From Rutstroemia sp. NJR-2017a BVV2 (lineage: Eukaryota > Ascomycota > Leotiomycetes > Helotiales > Rutstroemiaceae), in contig NJPS01000056.1 in assembly GCA_002946415.1 (NCBI GenBank), positions 124,001 through 188,000 on the forward strand: a DNA stretch of 64,000 nucleotides, given 5' to 3'. Shown in pieces: positions 23,343 through 34,789 of the stretch. Under the pieces are notes generated by a model. It was not told where the DNA came from. It saw only the letters and a list, made by a program, of their open reading frames with translations, and did no database searches. Both the position numbers and the translations under genes were made by a program. The stretch's first letter is position 1; each line of letters starts with the position of its first letter.

Positions 23343-25555
23343 CTACAGTCTTGCTCTTTCTCTCATCTGTAGCTGGCCCCTCAATATAGGCTTTATACTA
23401 GTTTCGAAACCCTCAGCGAAAACGTCTGCAGTTTTCCCTGCATTGACATTGATCGGCAACTGCCTCGTCCACTCCATGATGGTTTCATACACATTCCCAT
23501 TCTTCATACCAATTGCACTACATAAACTGGCATCGGTGAAGTTCCATGCGTCCGTTAATGCGATGGCATCTGGAATCAACTCCTCGAGCAAATCATCGAT
23601 TTGGCTTCGAATGTCGCGCAATTGACAAGAGGAAAGATAACCATCTTCCGTAAATCCAATGGCATCGATTGCTGCGGGGCTGGTTACGCCAGTGAGGGCA
23701 AAAAGCGAAGCGAGTCGACTCAGGACTGTTTTGGTGGCATTGTCCATGATACGGTCGAGATGATCGATGAATGATCCAAGGATGATTACTTCGATGTGAG
23801 CTCTTGCTGCACTGAAAAGTTGCATCATATAGGTGTTCCATACATCAGTTCCTGTTGCATTTGATGGAGCCGCTATCATCACGGCGACTTCAGTCGTAAG
23901 TCGCGCAGATCGATGTTCGTAGATGTCGAGCAAGACTTTAAAAGAGCGGAACTCATTGCCTCGAGCTTGACACTTCCTATGTAGCCCTGAAGAGCTGCGT
24001 TGTTGAATATATGACATGTCTTCAGGCCAGACGTTGTGGTTGATGTTCTTCATCAAATATTTCGCTACCTGCTGCCACATAACATAGTTATCGCCCTCCA
24101 ACGTCGTCATGGCTGTCAATGATGAAACGATTTCTGGAAGTCCAGAAATCATGAGATAGCCATGTCCACCACAACATCTTCTTGCGTCTTCAGCTCCATC
24201 GGCTGCTGTCTGGGTAGCCCATGCTTTCAGACCACTTGCCAGCATGTGAATATATGGCAAACGACTATGGTCGTTCTTCTCAACCTTTTGCAGGTGAATT
24301 CGATGTGTGTCGTCGCAATGTTGAGACGTAAAGAACATAGCGTACGTCTTCGCCAGGTTTGACAGCAGACGGTAGTTCTGATGCTTATATGACATGATAG
24401 CTGTCTCGCCGATTTTGGGGTTGGCGAAGCTAGTCGAGCCTTGGCCTTGTTCTCGTACGGTGGAATATCGAATTGCAATGGTCAAAGCCTGCGCAAATTT
24501 GAACGCCATATTGCGATTTATGATTCTACGGCTATTGAGCATACCACCGTAAAGAAGTTTCTCGCGGTTCTTGGAAGCTTTATAAACGCCTTGTCGGCTC
24601 AGATGACAGCTCTTCATGAAGAGGTTCGTCCTAGGAATTCTAACCTGGTCGAATCTCGCATATCCGTTGTCTACAGCGTTATATGCCATTTTCAGTCTGA
24701 GAAAAGTTAGTGTTGTTTCGCTGGGGCCAGAATATGATGCGAGCATTACCCAATGTCTCCAAGTTCCACCCCGGGCACTGGTTTATGGCTATCCAACGAT
24801 CGTATCTGTACCATGAATGCATGTACTCCATGATCCAGTCCGTTACTAATCAGTCTTGCCATTACAATTGCATGCGTGGCTGTGAAGCCTAATGCACCAG
24901 GCCAGTACTTGCTGGAGGAGAACGTTGGTGAATGAATTATAAATTCGTCCGTTATTTCATCGAAGATCGCAGTGGTTTCGATTCCTCGCACAAAACTTCC
25001 ATGACCAAGTTCTGTTTGTGCATAGCAGCCTATTATCTCTCCAGATTCACATTGTGGAATCCAGATTTTACATTGTTCCGTACTTGCCTGATTCCTAATG
25101 AAGGGTATGAAAAGCACGCTGTGAAGGCCAAATGGGTTTGAGTTGCCGGCTGTCCATTGATGGTTCATCGTTTCAAATAAGTCATGCTTATAGACGAATC
25201 CGTCCTCCCACGTTATTTTACCAGCTTTCAGCCCCTCGAGGAATGCGTCCTCACGGTTCATGTTGCCGTAGCATGCTGGTAATTTGGAGGTATCGTCAGT
25301 ACCGAGCGCTTTCTCCACCCGGGCGAAAGCTTCATTGATTTTCTGGACGTTTTCTTTGCTGTGAAGTATTAGTACGAAATGATGTTATTACAGGATGAGA
25401 GGTCACTACCTTCCATAGATGATTTCTGTAAGTTTAGTAGAATCAAACGAAGCTTTGTTCCGAGCTTGCTTTATGAGTAGTATCTGCCTGTTTGTTGGGA
25501 GCAGGCCGACACTCTTCCTAGTCGTCGTTAAGGTTGGGTCTATATTGATGCTCAT
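23343..25555 (-). CDS. Peroxisomal acyl-CoA oxidase, 702 aa
   Basis: Exons on the minus strand are 25555-25410, 25358-24750 and 24696-23343 (introns 51 and 53 bp); the joined frame is open for 702 aa, the usual length. The N-terminal oxidase domain is followed by the FAD-binding signature CYAQTELGHGSFVRGIETTA (about residues 160-179; most homologs have GHGSNVRG, so Asn is Phe here). Next are the GGHGYLMISGLPE strip and the general base Glu in TTLEGDN (about residue 452). The C-terminus is ARL, a plausible PTS1 peroxisomal signal. The reaction is FAD-dependent oxidation of acyl-CoA to enoyl-CoA with H2O2 release, the first step of peroxisomal beta-oxidation. The Asn-to-Phe change in the FAD motif suggests a divergent paralog. 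Confidence 0.92.
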
Positions 25556-26377
25556 CGCGAACATGTCTGCTTTGTAGTCAATATGCTCGATGCAAAATAT
25601 GTTCGAAGAATCTCAGCGGAAGTTTATCGACTTGAGTGAGTAGAAAGAAGCAATAGCTAGTATAATTTTCAGCAAAGGAACCAAGGAGAACTTTGAGAGA
25701 AGAATGAAAGATTCAATATATACCGAGTGAATATTGGGCAAGCCTCCCCCACTATTCCCTCTCGGCGGCTGCTACCGCGCAAATGTTGCTAACACAAGAT
25801 TGGCGCATCTCTTAGTAATATTATTGAATGAGGCTGATCTTATCTACAACCTTTGAAAACATAGAAATAGTCCTCCACAAATACAGCCATCTCCAATCCA
25901 CCAATTGGATTTCTATGATTGATCGTAGTGTGGTGGTATGATCTTACTCTCTTACTTTAAAAACATGTCGGAACTGCTCAGCTGAGCCAGGAAGCCTAGC
26001 ATCGGTAGAAAAAAGCCGCTAGGATAGGCTATACACAAGGAAGTAGCGAGATGATAGTTGAGGTAGACGATGCTACTTTGGACATTGCGACGGAATAGGC
26101 GGACCAACAGAGAGTCTCGAGAGATCCTACTTCGCTCGTAAGACTATCGTTGCTTTTGCGGAACCTCCAAATGCGATTGGGATGCACAGACTAGAATCGA
26201 GTGTCACAAGAACGGGATAGTCCATGGGTTTTGATAACAAGAACACGGCTTAAGGTCTTGATTACAAGAACACGGCTTAGGTAGGCAGTGCCAGTGTCTG
26301 AATAGAGAGGGACTTTTAGGACAAGTCCACTTTGGCAAGTTCAATGAGGAGTTGAAGTGTTGGTTGTACTCTGTACA
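25556..26377. other. Intergenic, upstream of acyl-CoA oxidase
   Basis: About 820 bp hold the acyl-CoA oxidase promoter at the left and AT-rich sequence without a supportable gene. A short direct repeat (GAACACGGCTTA, twice between 26240 and 26280) lies next to the MITE. Confidence 0.55.
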
Positions 26378-26604
26378 TAGGCTGCGAAATGGGCACCTAT
26401 GGGTGGGTATTTCCAGATCTTCAACCAACTTGCGGGTAACTATGGGTGGGTTTTCCAGCTGTCCACCTACCCAAACAGGGGTGGCACATGCTCGACTGGG
26501 GTCCATCACAGCCAATGGGTAGTCAATATACCCTTCAACCCACCCACTAGCTGCCCCAACCTGGCGGGTACCCCTACCCAACCGGCGGGTAGGTTCGCAG
26601 CCTA
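26378..26604. mobile_element. hAT-like MITE, about 227 bp
   Basis: The ends are inverted copies of TAGGCTGCGAA (26378 onward, and complementary at the right end, finishing at 26604), with further imperfect pairing inward. Flanking octamers TCTGTACA (26370-26377) and ATTGTACA (26605-26612) share the last six bases and look like a diverged 8-bp target duplication, the size made by hAT transposases. The inside is full of GGGTGGG / ACCCGCC motifs, the kind of subterminal repeats hAT elements carry. There is no coding capacity. A second, longer element with the same terminal core lies at 49313-49836. Confidence 0.65.
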
Positions 26605-26840
26605 ATTGTACACTTATGCAAGTCTCCGTACACAAGTTCTACATGGACAATCACATCACATATCACACATGCGAGCAAAATTAATAAAACATTCTATGAT
26701 TGACGGCGATCGTTAACCTACCGCGTTCAGCGTTGATAGATTCCAAAAGCGCATCAGCAAACATCACAGTACTACCCGCTTCCGCCCCGTCTCCCGCCTT
26801 CCACACCCGGACACGCCCTTATCGCTATCATGAAGTCACT

Positions 26841-27697
26841 TTAAAAGGGAAAGTCACCACCGTCGATGCTGGGGAAGTGGCCAGATGTCTTTTCTCTTGT
26901 AGACTCATCAATCTAAAAATTAGTGTCAGCAGAACTAGGCTCCTCGAGTCACTAATCGATATAAACTCACTGTCTTCACGATGAAGTTCGCACTGCCCTC
27001 GATCGTGATAAATGCCTCTTCCATTCCAAATCTCCTAGCCCCGGTGTTTCCCATATCCGATTGAACAAAGCCCGGATCAACAACAAATGCTACGAGATTT
27101 TCGTTTTCCTGGTGGATCTTGCGTACCATCCAGTGCAGCATGGCTTTGGACGATCCATATGCGGCCGTGGTGTAAGGACGCGATTCCATTCCGGTGATCG
27201 AACCGAGAGGTGTACCTATAGCCACGAATTTGGGAGACTTGGACTTGGAAAGCATCGGAAAGAATGCTTGGAAGAGAAGCAATGGACCATAAGCATTGAT
27301 CTCAACGTGCTTCTTGACCGTTGCGAGTGGGACCTCGGCGACAGTACTGTAGTCGTCTCCGATGGCAGCGTTTGCGATAAGGATATCGATGTGGTCGATG
27401 TTGTGCTTGGCTGACAATTCTTTGGCAGCTAGAGCGGGGGCTTCTTCGTTGGCGGCGTCGATCTCGACGACGATGAGCTGGCTGGCTTGACCTTTAGGGA
27501 GATCATTCAGTTCTTTGGACGTAGGTGCTTGGGCATCACGGACTGCGGCGATGATGGTGGTGTTTGGCTGGGAGAGGTATTTCTCGGCAATACCTCTTCC
27601 AATTCCTGGAAGGAAGGTCAGCATGCAAAGCTGTGGGATGAAAAGGGAGGGAATTACCTCTGTTTGCACCAGTGATGAGATAGATTGTGTTGGGCAT
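26841..27697 (-). CDS. Short-chain dehydrogenase/reductase, 248 aa
   Basis: Exons on the minus strand are 27697-27658, 27605-26971 and 26912-26841 (introns 52 and 58 bp). The first intron splits the nucleotide-binding loop ITGANRGIGRG right after the Arg. Other classical SDR marks are IANAAIG (NNAG position), a Ser-equivalent region at GTPLGSITG, the catalytic YGSSK, and the PGFVQSDMG loop that binds the coenzyme. The third exon encodes the typical SDR ending (IDESTREKTSGHFPSIDGG). It is an intact cytosolic NAD(P)-dependent oxidoreductase with unknown substrate. It lies between acyl-CoA oxidase and the aldoxime-dehydratase-like gene on the same strand, with no evidence of a shared pathway. 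Confidence 0.92.
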
Positions 27698-28187
27698 TTT
27701 GTAGCTGTGATTTTAGCTGAAGCAAGTGATTTCAAATGTATTTTTATGAGGTTTGTGAGATGAATGAGGATGAAAGTTGACGTGAACGATTGAACTCATG
27801 TTAACTATGGTTTGGCGTTATATAGCCAGTACCTGGACATATAATGACAAATATTCTCAGTGATATTACTATCAGAGCATATGGACATGTGCTACGTAAA
27901 ATGAAGCTATCTTGCTAAATATCCCCGCTCCGCATGTTAATGACACGGCCGCCCGACGGCCGCTCACGGTGAAGCGGCCGACTTCGAGTGGGATGCTTCA
28001 GGGTGCGTATTCATAGCGTCACGAATGCTGAATAATCATAGGGGCTTTATTTCGTACAATGGCAGGCATTTATCAGCTGCACGGTTTACTAATGTGACCA
28101 AAGTTTAATGACAATGAACTCCGTGTCAGATAAGATCTAGTTTGTGGGTAGGAATCTCACATAAGCTTTTGCTAAATCGCCGTCCGC
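27698..28187. promoter_or_regulatory. SDR upstream region with CGGCCG cluster
   Basis: These 490 bp are upstream of the SDR. Around 27945-27985 three copies of the palindrome CGGCCG occur within about 40 bp in otherwise AT-rich DNA. Fungal Zn2Cys6 regulators bind CGG/CCG half-sites, so this may be an operator, but no spacing rule is met exactly. Confidence 0.4.
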
Positions 28188-29216
28188 TCAGAGATCTCTC
28201 AAGAACAACAACCCCGTACCTTCCGCACACCCAATATATTCAGCAACTAAATCCCCCGACTTTAAAACACATAGTTCAACGAACAGTTCTGATTTCCCCT
28301 GATTCCATTTCCCTCCTGGCCCATAAAGCTCCATCACAGTCTTCCTCAATGTCACATGACCACGATGTGATCTCCCAGCCAGCTCGAAATGAGCAAGATC
28401 TAGGAAATATGCCAGCTGGTCCGTTTCGGCATCCTCGCTAGGCTTCTCTCCTGGAATGCTATCTTCAACATGTGTGCTGAAAGAAATGACACCATTCTTG
28501 TTGCGTTCCTCATCCAAGTGAGTTATCCATGACCTGGCATGAGGGGATACTCGTGCAATCCAGTCTTCGCGCTCATCGGCCGGTACACCTCGCTGTCTCT
28601 GACCTTCACGAACGAAGCATAAGTTATCTGGAATACGAACTTTGACTCGGCCGGGAAGCAACGTCGTTGAGAAGCTTCGTGGAATGTCGATCGATGGTTT
28701 CTCGGTGGGTTTGTACGTCGTCACATACGGAGATGTGAAGGTATCGGTGGGATCAGTGAAGGAGTCTGGTGTTTCTGAGAGTCGATGTCGATACACTCCC
28801 CAGTATCCCTCGTCGGTGCTGGGTTTCAAATCGAGCATAGACGCAAGCCCCCAGTTGATGTTCTGGCTTGCGGCAAACATATAGCGGGACCTGGGTACTG
28901 TCATCACTTCCCGCCATACTCCGGCATCATCGGCAAGGTTGTCCCAGAAGTTCTTGAACACTTGGGATTCAGAGAGCTTATCATAGTCTTCAGAGTGAAG
29001 CCAATAAGCCACGAATGTCGTCGTTTTGGGACCTGGGCGCGAGACCCCGTGATCTTCGTCTCCTAAGGTGTCGACATGGCCTGCCGATGAAGAGAGAAGG
29101 CCGTGCAAGGTGGATATTAAAGAGGTCTTGGTTGGTGTGAGGGATTCATATTGGATGCCGAAGATTGCATATGTAAACTTCGACTCAACATTATCGGTAT
29201 CAGCTAGGAAGACCAT
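28188..29216 (-). CDS. Haem-containing aldoxime dehydratase-like protein, 342 aa
   Basis: Intronless gene. I start at the ATG at 29216 because the upstream extension begins on TTG. The whole length matches the phenylacetaldoxime dehydratase family (haem-containing dehydratase): N-terminal FTYAIFGIQYESL, central FWDNLADDAGVWREV and PRSRYMFAASQNINWG, and the haem-proximal His region GRSHRGH. The C-terminal strand is SELFVELCVLKSGD...GTGLL. Family enzymes dehydrate aldoximes to nitriles using ferrous haem. In the bacterial enzymes I remember, the C-terminal strand carries a catalytic distal His directly before Glu-Val (HEV); here the same place reads VEL, so that His seems absent. The N-terminus is also about 30 residues shorter than usual. 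Family is fairly sure, activity is doubtful. Confidence 0.82.
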   Translation of the reverse strand: MVFLADTDNVESKFTYAIFGIQYESLTPTKTSLISTLHGLLSSSAGHVDTLGDEDHGVSRPGPKTTTFVAYWLHSEDYDKLSESQVFKNFWDNLADDAGVWREVMTVPRSRYMFAASQNINWGLASMLDLKPSTDEGYWGVYRHRLSETPDSFTDPTDTFTSPYVTTYKPTEKPSIDIPRSFSTTLLPGRVKVRIPDNLCFVREGQRQRGVPADEREDWIARVSPHARSWITHLDEERNKNGVISFSTHVEDSIPGEKPSEDAETDQLAYFLDLAHFELAGRSHRGHVTLRKTVMELYGPGGKWNQGKSELFVELCVLKSGDLVAEYIGCAEGTGLLFLRDL

Positions 29217-31999
29217 TTCGTTGTATTTCTTGCGCAAGATGAATATCGATCGCGTTTGTGGTTGAGAGGAAGAGGGGTTTTAAGGAGTCATCCGATTTTA
29301 TCAGCTAGCCATACAAATCCCGCATGTGCGCTCGATACATATCGCCGTGCATGCTCGGCATAGACCGGTAGGATTGAGAGACTATATTGAGTGCGAGTGG
29401 CTGCAATTTATGTCAAGGGGAAGGATTGGGTCTCTGAATGGTAACCCTGTCGTTGCGGGATGTTCGAGATTGAGATAACGACCCAACCAAACATCATAAT
29501 TTCGTGCTCAGCATCTTTTGAGCTCTTCTCGTCCACTGCCCTTTAAGCATTTTATTCATTCCATTCGGCTTGCTGTCATTTGTCCATTTGACCATAAGCC
29601 GCCTACATATGCCGCCTACCGTAAATGTTTGCATGGGATGTCGGACAAGCAGAGCACCAACTGATATTATTGATCGACCTTTTTGAGGCTGGCTAACCCT
29701 TCATCAGAACAATCAAGGAGAGCTGACACCCCGCAACATCGCATCTTGTTGCTCCGGGCTGTAAACCTTTCTTTGCTGCGTTGAAAGACGAAAATGTGTC
29801 GTTCGTTCGGAGTCAATAATGTGACGTGCTTTTCCGTCCTTGATACAATCTAACGTTAACCTCGATACTCGTTCTTCTTCACCATATTTCATCATCAAGA
29901 TGGCATACGCCGAAGTCATTGGCGCCTCAACCCTGCGCTCCGCATTGGAGATTTAGCATTTTAGGCTTATCCGGCCACCGGGTAGGGCTAGGTAAGCTAT
30001 ATCGCATCGCGTCTACCGCAACCTTGACGCTTCCATTGCCCGCTTCCATTGCCTTCGCCAACGAGTCCTCAAGTATAGCGACAAACGTGAGCATGCTGTG
30101 CTCTATATTCGGAGTTGAGAGATCACTAGTGCGCATGCCACTATTCGTCCTTTTGGAACATGCTATCGTGGAACTCGCAATTGAGCAGGCTGTCCAGTTC
30201 AATTTCTCTCTCGCTCTACGCGGCAAGACGATGTGTTACGTCCGTCTCAATTCGACCTAAGGGCTAGGTAATTCCATTTTTCAATAAGGACTCATTTTCT
30301 AAAAACACCCGTTGCACATTCGCAAAATCTTCTCAACTCAATATCTTCCACCGCGACCTTACTTTCATCGCATCGGCCGCTCTGATTTCCCCTCCGTGAA
30401 GTTGGGGAGCACACGCGATGGCGGCTTGCGCGATTGGCGTAGGATATGCGAAGGTAGGTCTCTTGTCCTTCAAGAAACGTATGAATTGAGTACTAATTAA
30501 TCTCGATCGAGCAGAGCTAAGATAGCAGACATTTCACTTCATGAAACATACATGAACCCGTTGTCAATCACTTTGACCACCAGCAGACCAGATGGTCAAG
30601 ACGGCAATGCACAACGACGAAAGTATGGAGCACACCCACGATGATATTGTAACACTTTCAATCGGAGCAAAATAACAAAGACAATGAGTGAAGAGAAGTT
30701 TGATGGTGTGGTGTGGTCCATTCGCTTTGTTGAGATGAAGGTCCTACGGTCAGCAGGGAAGTAGAAAACAAATACCGAGTCGAGCACAATTCACGCCATG
30801 GATGGATTTCTTGTAACGCCCAGGCCAAAGTGAAAGGGTCAGTGGAAGAAGGTGGGCGAGGTGTTTTGTGGGAACCGTTGTTCTTCTCGGAGGCATTCTG
30901 GAATTGGATGCAGATCATTACGAAGTTGTGGTTGAACGCGAAGACGAAAGCGATATCTTGGAACTTCTTGAGGTACAAGCCGTTGGGTGGATCGCTATTG
31001 CTACGTACATTGCTACGTACATAGAATTACCACGGGCCTTTTTCGAGTCTTGGGTATTCTTGTAGCTATCTCGTGGGACGGCGGGTTCGAGAGTATGAAA
31101 GTTCTCCGAGAATACAATTCGAAGAGGGTTTGGGCAGCTTGCCGACCAGCCCTGTCCCCTTCCCACTCTGAGTGTCTGACGAAGAGAAATATTCGGAAGC
31201 TATTACGTCCTGCGACTTAGGGAAGCGTTCTTATCAGGTAACAAGGCGCAGGGTCTGGCTCGGCCCATTTGGACGCGATGGTGAGGACGAAAACCTATGC
31301 CAAGCTTAATTTCCAGTTTACTCCGTAAGGTCAAGACTTTTTCCCCGGATGTGACCCGGAACAGAGAGCAAGGGAGCAAGTAAGAATGGATGAGCAAGGG
31401 AATACTTATCTTTGTACTTGTACTTACCAGCCTCATGATTGAAAGATTCTTGCAGCAAGTACTGTAGCAAATTTCGCGGAGAATCCCGCCTGGATATTTC
31501 TGTGTTTCCAAGACGGCACGATCGGCATGCATGAAGATGTACGCGACTGTGGAGGATAAGCGATGCAGATAACATCAAATATGGCCTGGAAATGATCAAT
31601 GAACCCGGCTCCCACCTCGCTTGATGGCTGCTGCTATACCATCGCAGACATCCCTTGGAAATGCAACACGCCAGCATGCATCGTTGCACACCGACTTAAG
31701 ATATATCAGGTATACTTAAGGGGCGAAACTTGGCCTGTCGTGAAGGCGTTGCTCAAGCTGCTGGGGGATCTTTCAGTTGGAGTAAAGTTTCTTCTTGTTG
31801 ACTGGGCAAATCATTGTGGAGAGGAAATCATTGGAATCTTACAACATACTAGTTGTACGAAATGGCCAAAAGGATTGTGATTAATCTAGATATCGCATTC
31901 GAATGTTTTAAATTAGCTAGAATGCATACACGATCCCCTCCGTCGGTATCTACATCTTCTATGTCTATATCTATACACTGCATTATGTTATCTCACCCG
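29217..31999. other. Long intergenic stretch, about 2.8 kb
   Basis: I find no supportable gene. The longest ORFs (29713-29919 minus, 29919-30260 plus, 31203-31689 minus) overlap each other on opposite strands, have no domain, and mostly lack an ATG. A 12-bp unit (ATTGCTACGTAC) is tandemly duplicated at about 31000-31022. The left 150 bp are the promoter side of the dehydratase-like gene. Sequence to about 30250 looks like it may be old coding DNA, but I could not identify it. Confidence 0.45.
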
Positions 32000-33249
32000 T
32001 TAGGCCAACTCAGCTTCAATCAAGCTCTCAGCAACGCCGGGATAGGTATAAATCTTAACGATCTTCATTCCAGCTTCCTTCAAGATTGAGCTCCACTCGG
32101 CCTCCGTCCTTTCTCTCACCGCGAAGTGTGCCAGCATCATCATATCCATACTCGTGGCTGCCAATGTTGGCTTCTCCTCGCTGACAACAATCTCATTCAA
32201 CAACACCTTTGAGTATCCCTTTTTCAAAGCAGGCACCAAGTTCTTTAATATCTTCACTCCATCCTCATCACTCCAATCATGAAGAATAGAGTGAAGAGAA
32301 TAAGCGCGAGCTCCCTTGACGGGCTGCGGTGTAAAGAAATCATGGGCAAACGCTTCGAACGGCCTCTGCTCACTACTGGATGTTACACCAGCGATAACTG
32401 TATCCCGATCTTGAAGAACGATCTTTCCTGGATGCGAGATATGTTGAGCCGCGAATGCAGCAACATCATGACCTCGTCCACCCCCCACATCCACCAACAG
32501 AACATCACTGGATGAGGCGTCGAACCCCGAGATAAGACGCTCGGATACGGGGTAAAAGTCTGGATCATACCAATTTGCCTTCCCTGCACGGTACGCGCTC
32601 ATGAATGAAGCGAAATGTTGTAAATTGGGTGGAGTCGCTTCCAGCCATTCAAAGAATCGAAGATCGGTCTTGTGTGCATCTTGAAAAGGACCATCAATCC
32701 CTCCAAGTGTTGGTGACTTATATCCCGTCTTTTTGAAGAATTCGGGAAAACCGTTAAATGAAGGACGGGCGGTGTCATAGCAAAAGGCGATACTTTGTTG
32801 ATAGTTTTCCTCCGCTAAACCATTACTCAATTTCGTGGCGTGGAATGTGCCATGATGATAGGTAACGAGGTTCGTTGCCACTAGATGTCTAGTTAGACGT
32901 TGTAGAAGAACGAGATCAACACCCGTTTTTTTCGAAAGGGATGAAGCGTCAAGTCCGGCGTCACCAGCTTCCTTCAGGTGTTGGAAGAGCTTAACGTCTA
33001 CGGCCATGCGGATGTTGGCTGACATAGCCGGCTAATGCATTGTAAGCTAAGAAGGGATTAAGTCCGGGGATCAAAGCTCACCTCTGCCCAGAAACTTCTT
33101 TGAATGAACTCGCTTGGGATCTCGAGCGCGGAAACCAATGCACGGCTGTACTCAATTAAAGCTTCCCTCGAGCCGGCCTCATTCTTCTCGAATGCCTTTC
33201 CAGCTGCGGAAAGGTCCTCTAAAATGGATGAAACAGTTGGAGTAGCCAT
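32000..33249 (-). CDS. SAM-dependent O-methyltransferase (COMT type), 399 aa
   Basis: Exons on the minus strand are 33249-33082 and 33031-32000 (50-bp GTGAGC...TTAG intron). The N-terminal dimerisation/winged-helix part spans residues 1-150 (LQRLTRHLVATNLVTY). SAM motif I is VDVGGGRGHDV, and the acidic ribose-binding region follows (IVLQDRD). The catalytic His is in HSILHDWSDEDG, and the next motif is KVLLNEIVV. Length is normal for fungal class II O-methyltransferases, which methylate phenolic hydroxyls in secondary metabolites or detoxified plant phenolics. There is no polyketide synthase or other backbone enzyme nearby, so a stand-alone detoxifying or tailoring role is more likely (inference). 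Confidence 0.93.
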
Positions 33250-34789
33250 GTTGATTTGCTTTTTCGTGGAATGGTACTTTTAATGCAAGAGGAAAGTAAC
33301 GTCTGAGAACCCTTCCATTTATTTAAAGACGCGGGACCTAGCGTTACCATACCTCCACGTGGAATTACTCTTCTTTAGCAACAAGATATGGAGCAAGGGT
33401 GAACTATCAGTATCTAGCTGCATTCATACACGATGCCGCTACTAATCTCTTCTGTATCCACACCCGATTTACCTTGATAACTACGGAGACAGATATCCTA
33501 AAACATACTTGGTGTGAAAGAAAGACACATTAAGAATCCCAAACCCAAAACAAAACATAAAGCCGGGGGAAAGATAAACGTTAGTTTGTGTTACATTTCC
33601 TCTTTGGTGAATCGTAGAAAGCTAATTCATGCTTGTCAAATCAAGGTGAAAAGATAATGATGGATACAGCTAACCAATAGCGGACATTGATCCGCCCGAG
33701 CTAAACCAATGAAAATTGTGAAGCCCAGCCTGAGCTGTTTTTCACGAGCATATTGGTTGACTGTCGACTCCTGAGCTTCGTAACAGGCATCAAGGCTACT
33801 CAACACGAATACCAAGTGCGAGCACTGTCAGTTCGTTATGCCGGTCTCAGGGTTTTCTGCTGGCGCCCGTTACACACACCCGGGCCCGTCAAGCCGCGAA
33901 GCTTCGTACACCGTCATGCTCTAAAATGCTTTTACACAATATACAAAGCTGAATCAAATACAGCCTGGACATATTGCTTTTTGCAGAGCTAGGCGCACTG
34001 AGCTTGACTCAATGACCCTGCTCCGACCATGACTCTACACGAGTCTTGATTCTTGAGTGGTACACATGAAGGTAGACGAGAAAGGGGGACGATCGGATGA
34101 TGAAATTCCGGACCTAGCTAACGATCTACATTATTTGTTACGGTATATAGAGCACACCACTCGCTCCTATGACAAACCATTCTATCCTATCAAGCTCTAA
34201 GTTACTATGTACCTGAATCAGTATTCATGATGAAATCTTCAGTTCCACCAATGAGAAGACCGGCCAAGAAATTGGTCTTTTCTCCACACGTGGGAATTAC
34301 ATGTTGGAACTATGGTGGAACTAGCTGGTCTCGCGGACATGGATGTAGGATCTGATTCGGTACGTTTATGTTATACTCCCCATCCAACTCCACACTTTTT
34401 CTGTTACGGGATTAGAGTTTCCTACGGATCGCCGAACCCAACCGGTCACTTTGGGCACTACCACTGTCCAACAAATTGAGCTACCAACCATTGTAGGCCG
34501 AAAGCATCTAGAACCTTGTTCGCAGATACTGTAGGTTCTTGATCAGAAACCAAAGAAGAAAAAAATGCTCTTCCCCTGCGTCTTCTGAAGATCCAAATAG
34601 ACCAAAACCCGTGGAAAGTTATTTTTTCTAGAATCGCCATGCAGCGGCAATCCCTCTGGGGTGGGAAGTAATATGATACATGGATGTAATCCCTAACATT
34701 CGTCGTCGATCAATATGCTATATATTTTCTTGTGGTCCGCGCCTTCGCGAATCTCCCACATTGCATGGTCTGGTTGAACATCATCGACA
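33250..34789. promoter_or_regulatory. Divergent intergenic region of 1.5 kb
   Basis: This separates the divergently transcribed O-methyltransferase (minus) and PTH11-like gene (plus). It has no supportable ORF. An AT-rich stretch follows the methyltransferase start, and there are short GC-rich segments around 33860-33900. Confidence 0.5.

Noticed and set aside
31000..31022. 12-bp tandem duplication as a minisatellite or binding-site array
   Set aside because: Only two copies; chance duplication is sufficient.
26841..33249. Secondary-metabolite gene cluster (SDR, dehydratase-like, O-methyltransferase)
   Set aside because: No backbone synthase, P450 or cluster regulator in the interval, large gaps, and mixed orientation towards neighbours. 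Linkage alone is too weak.
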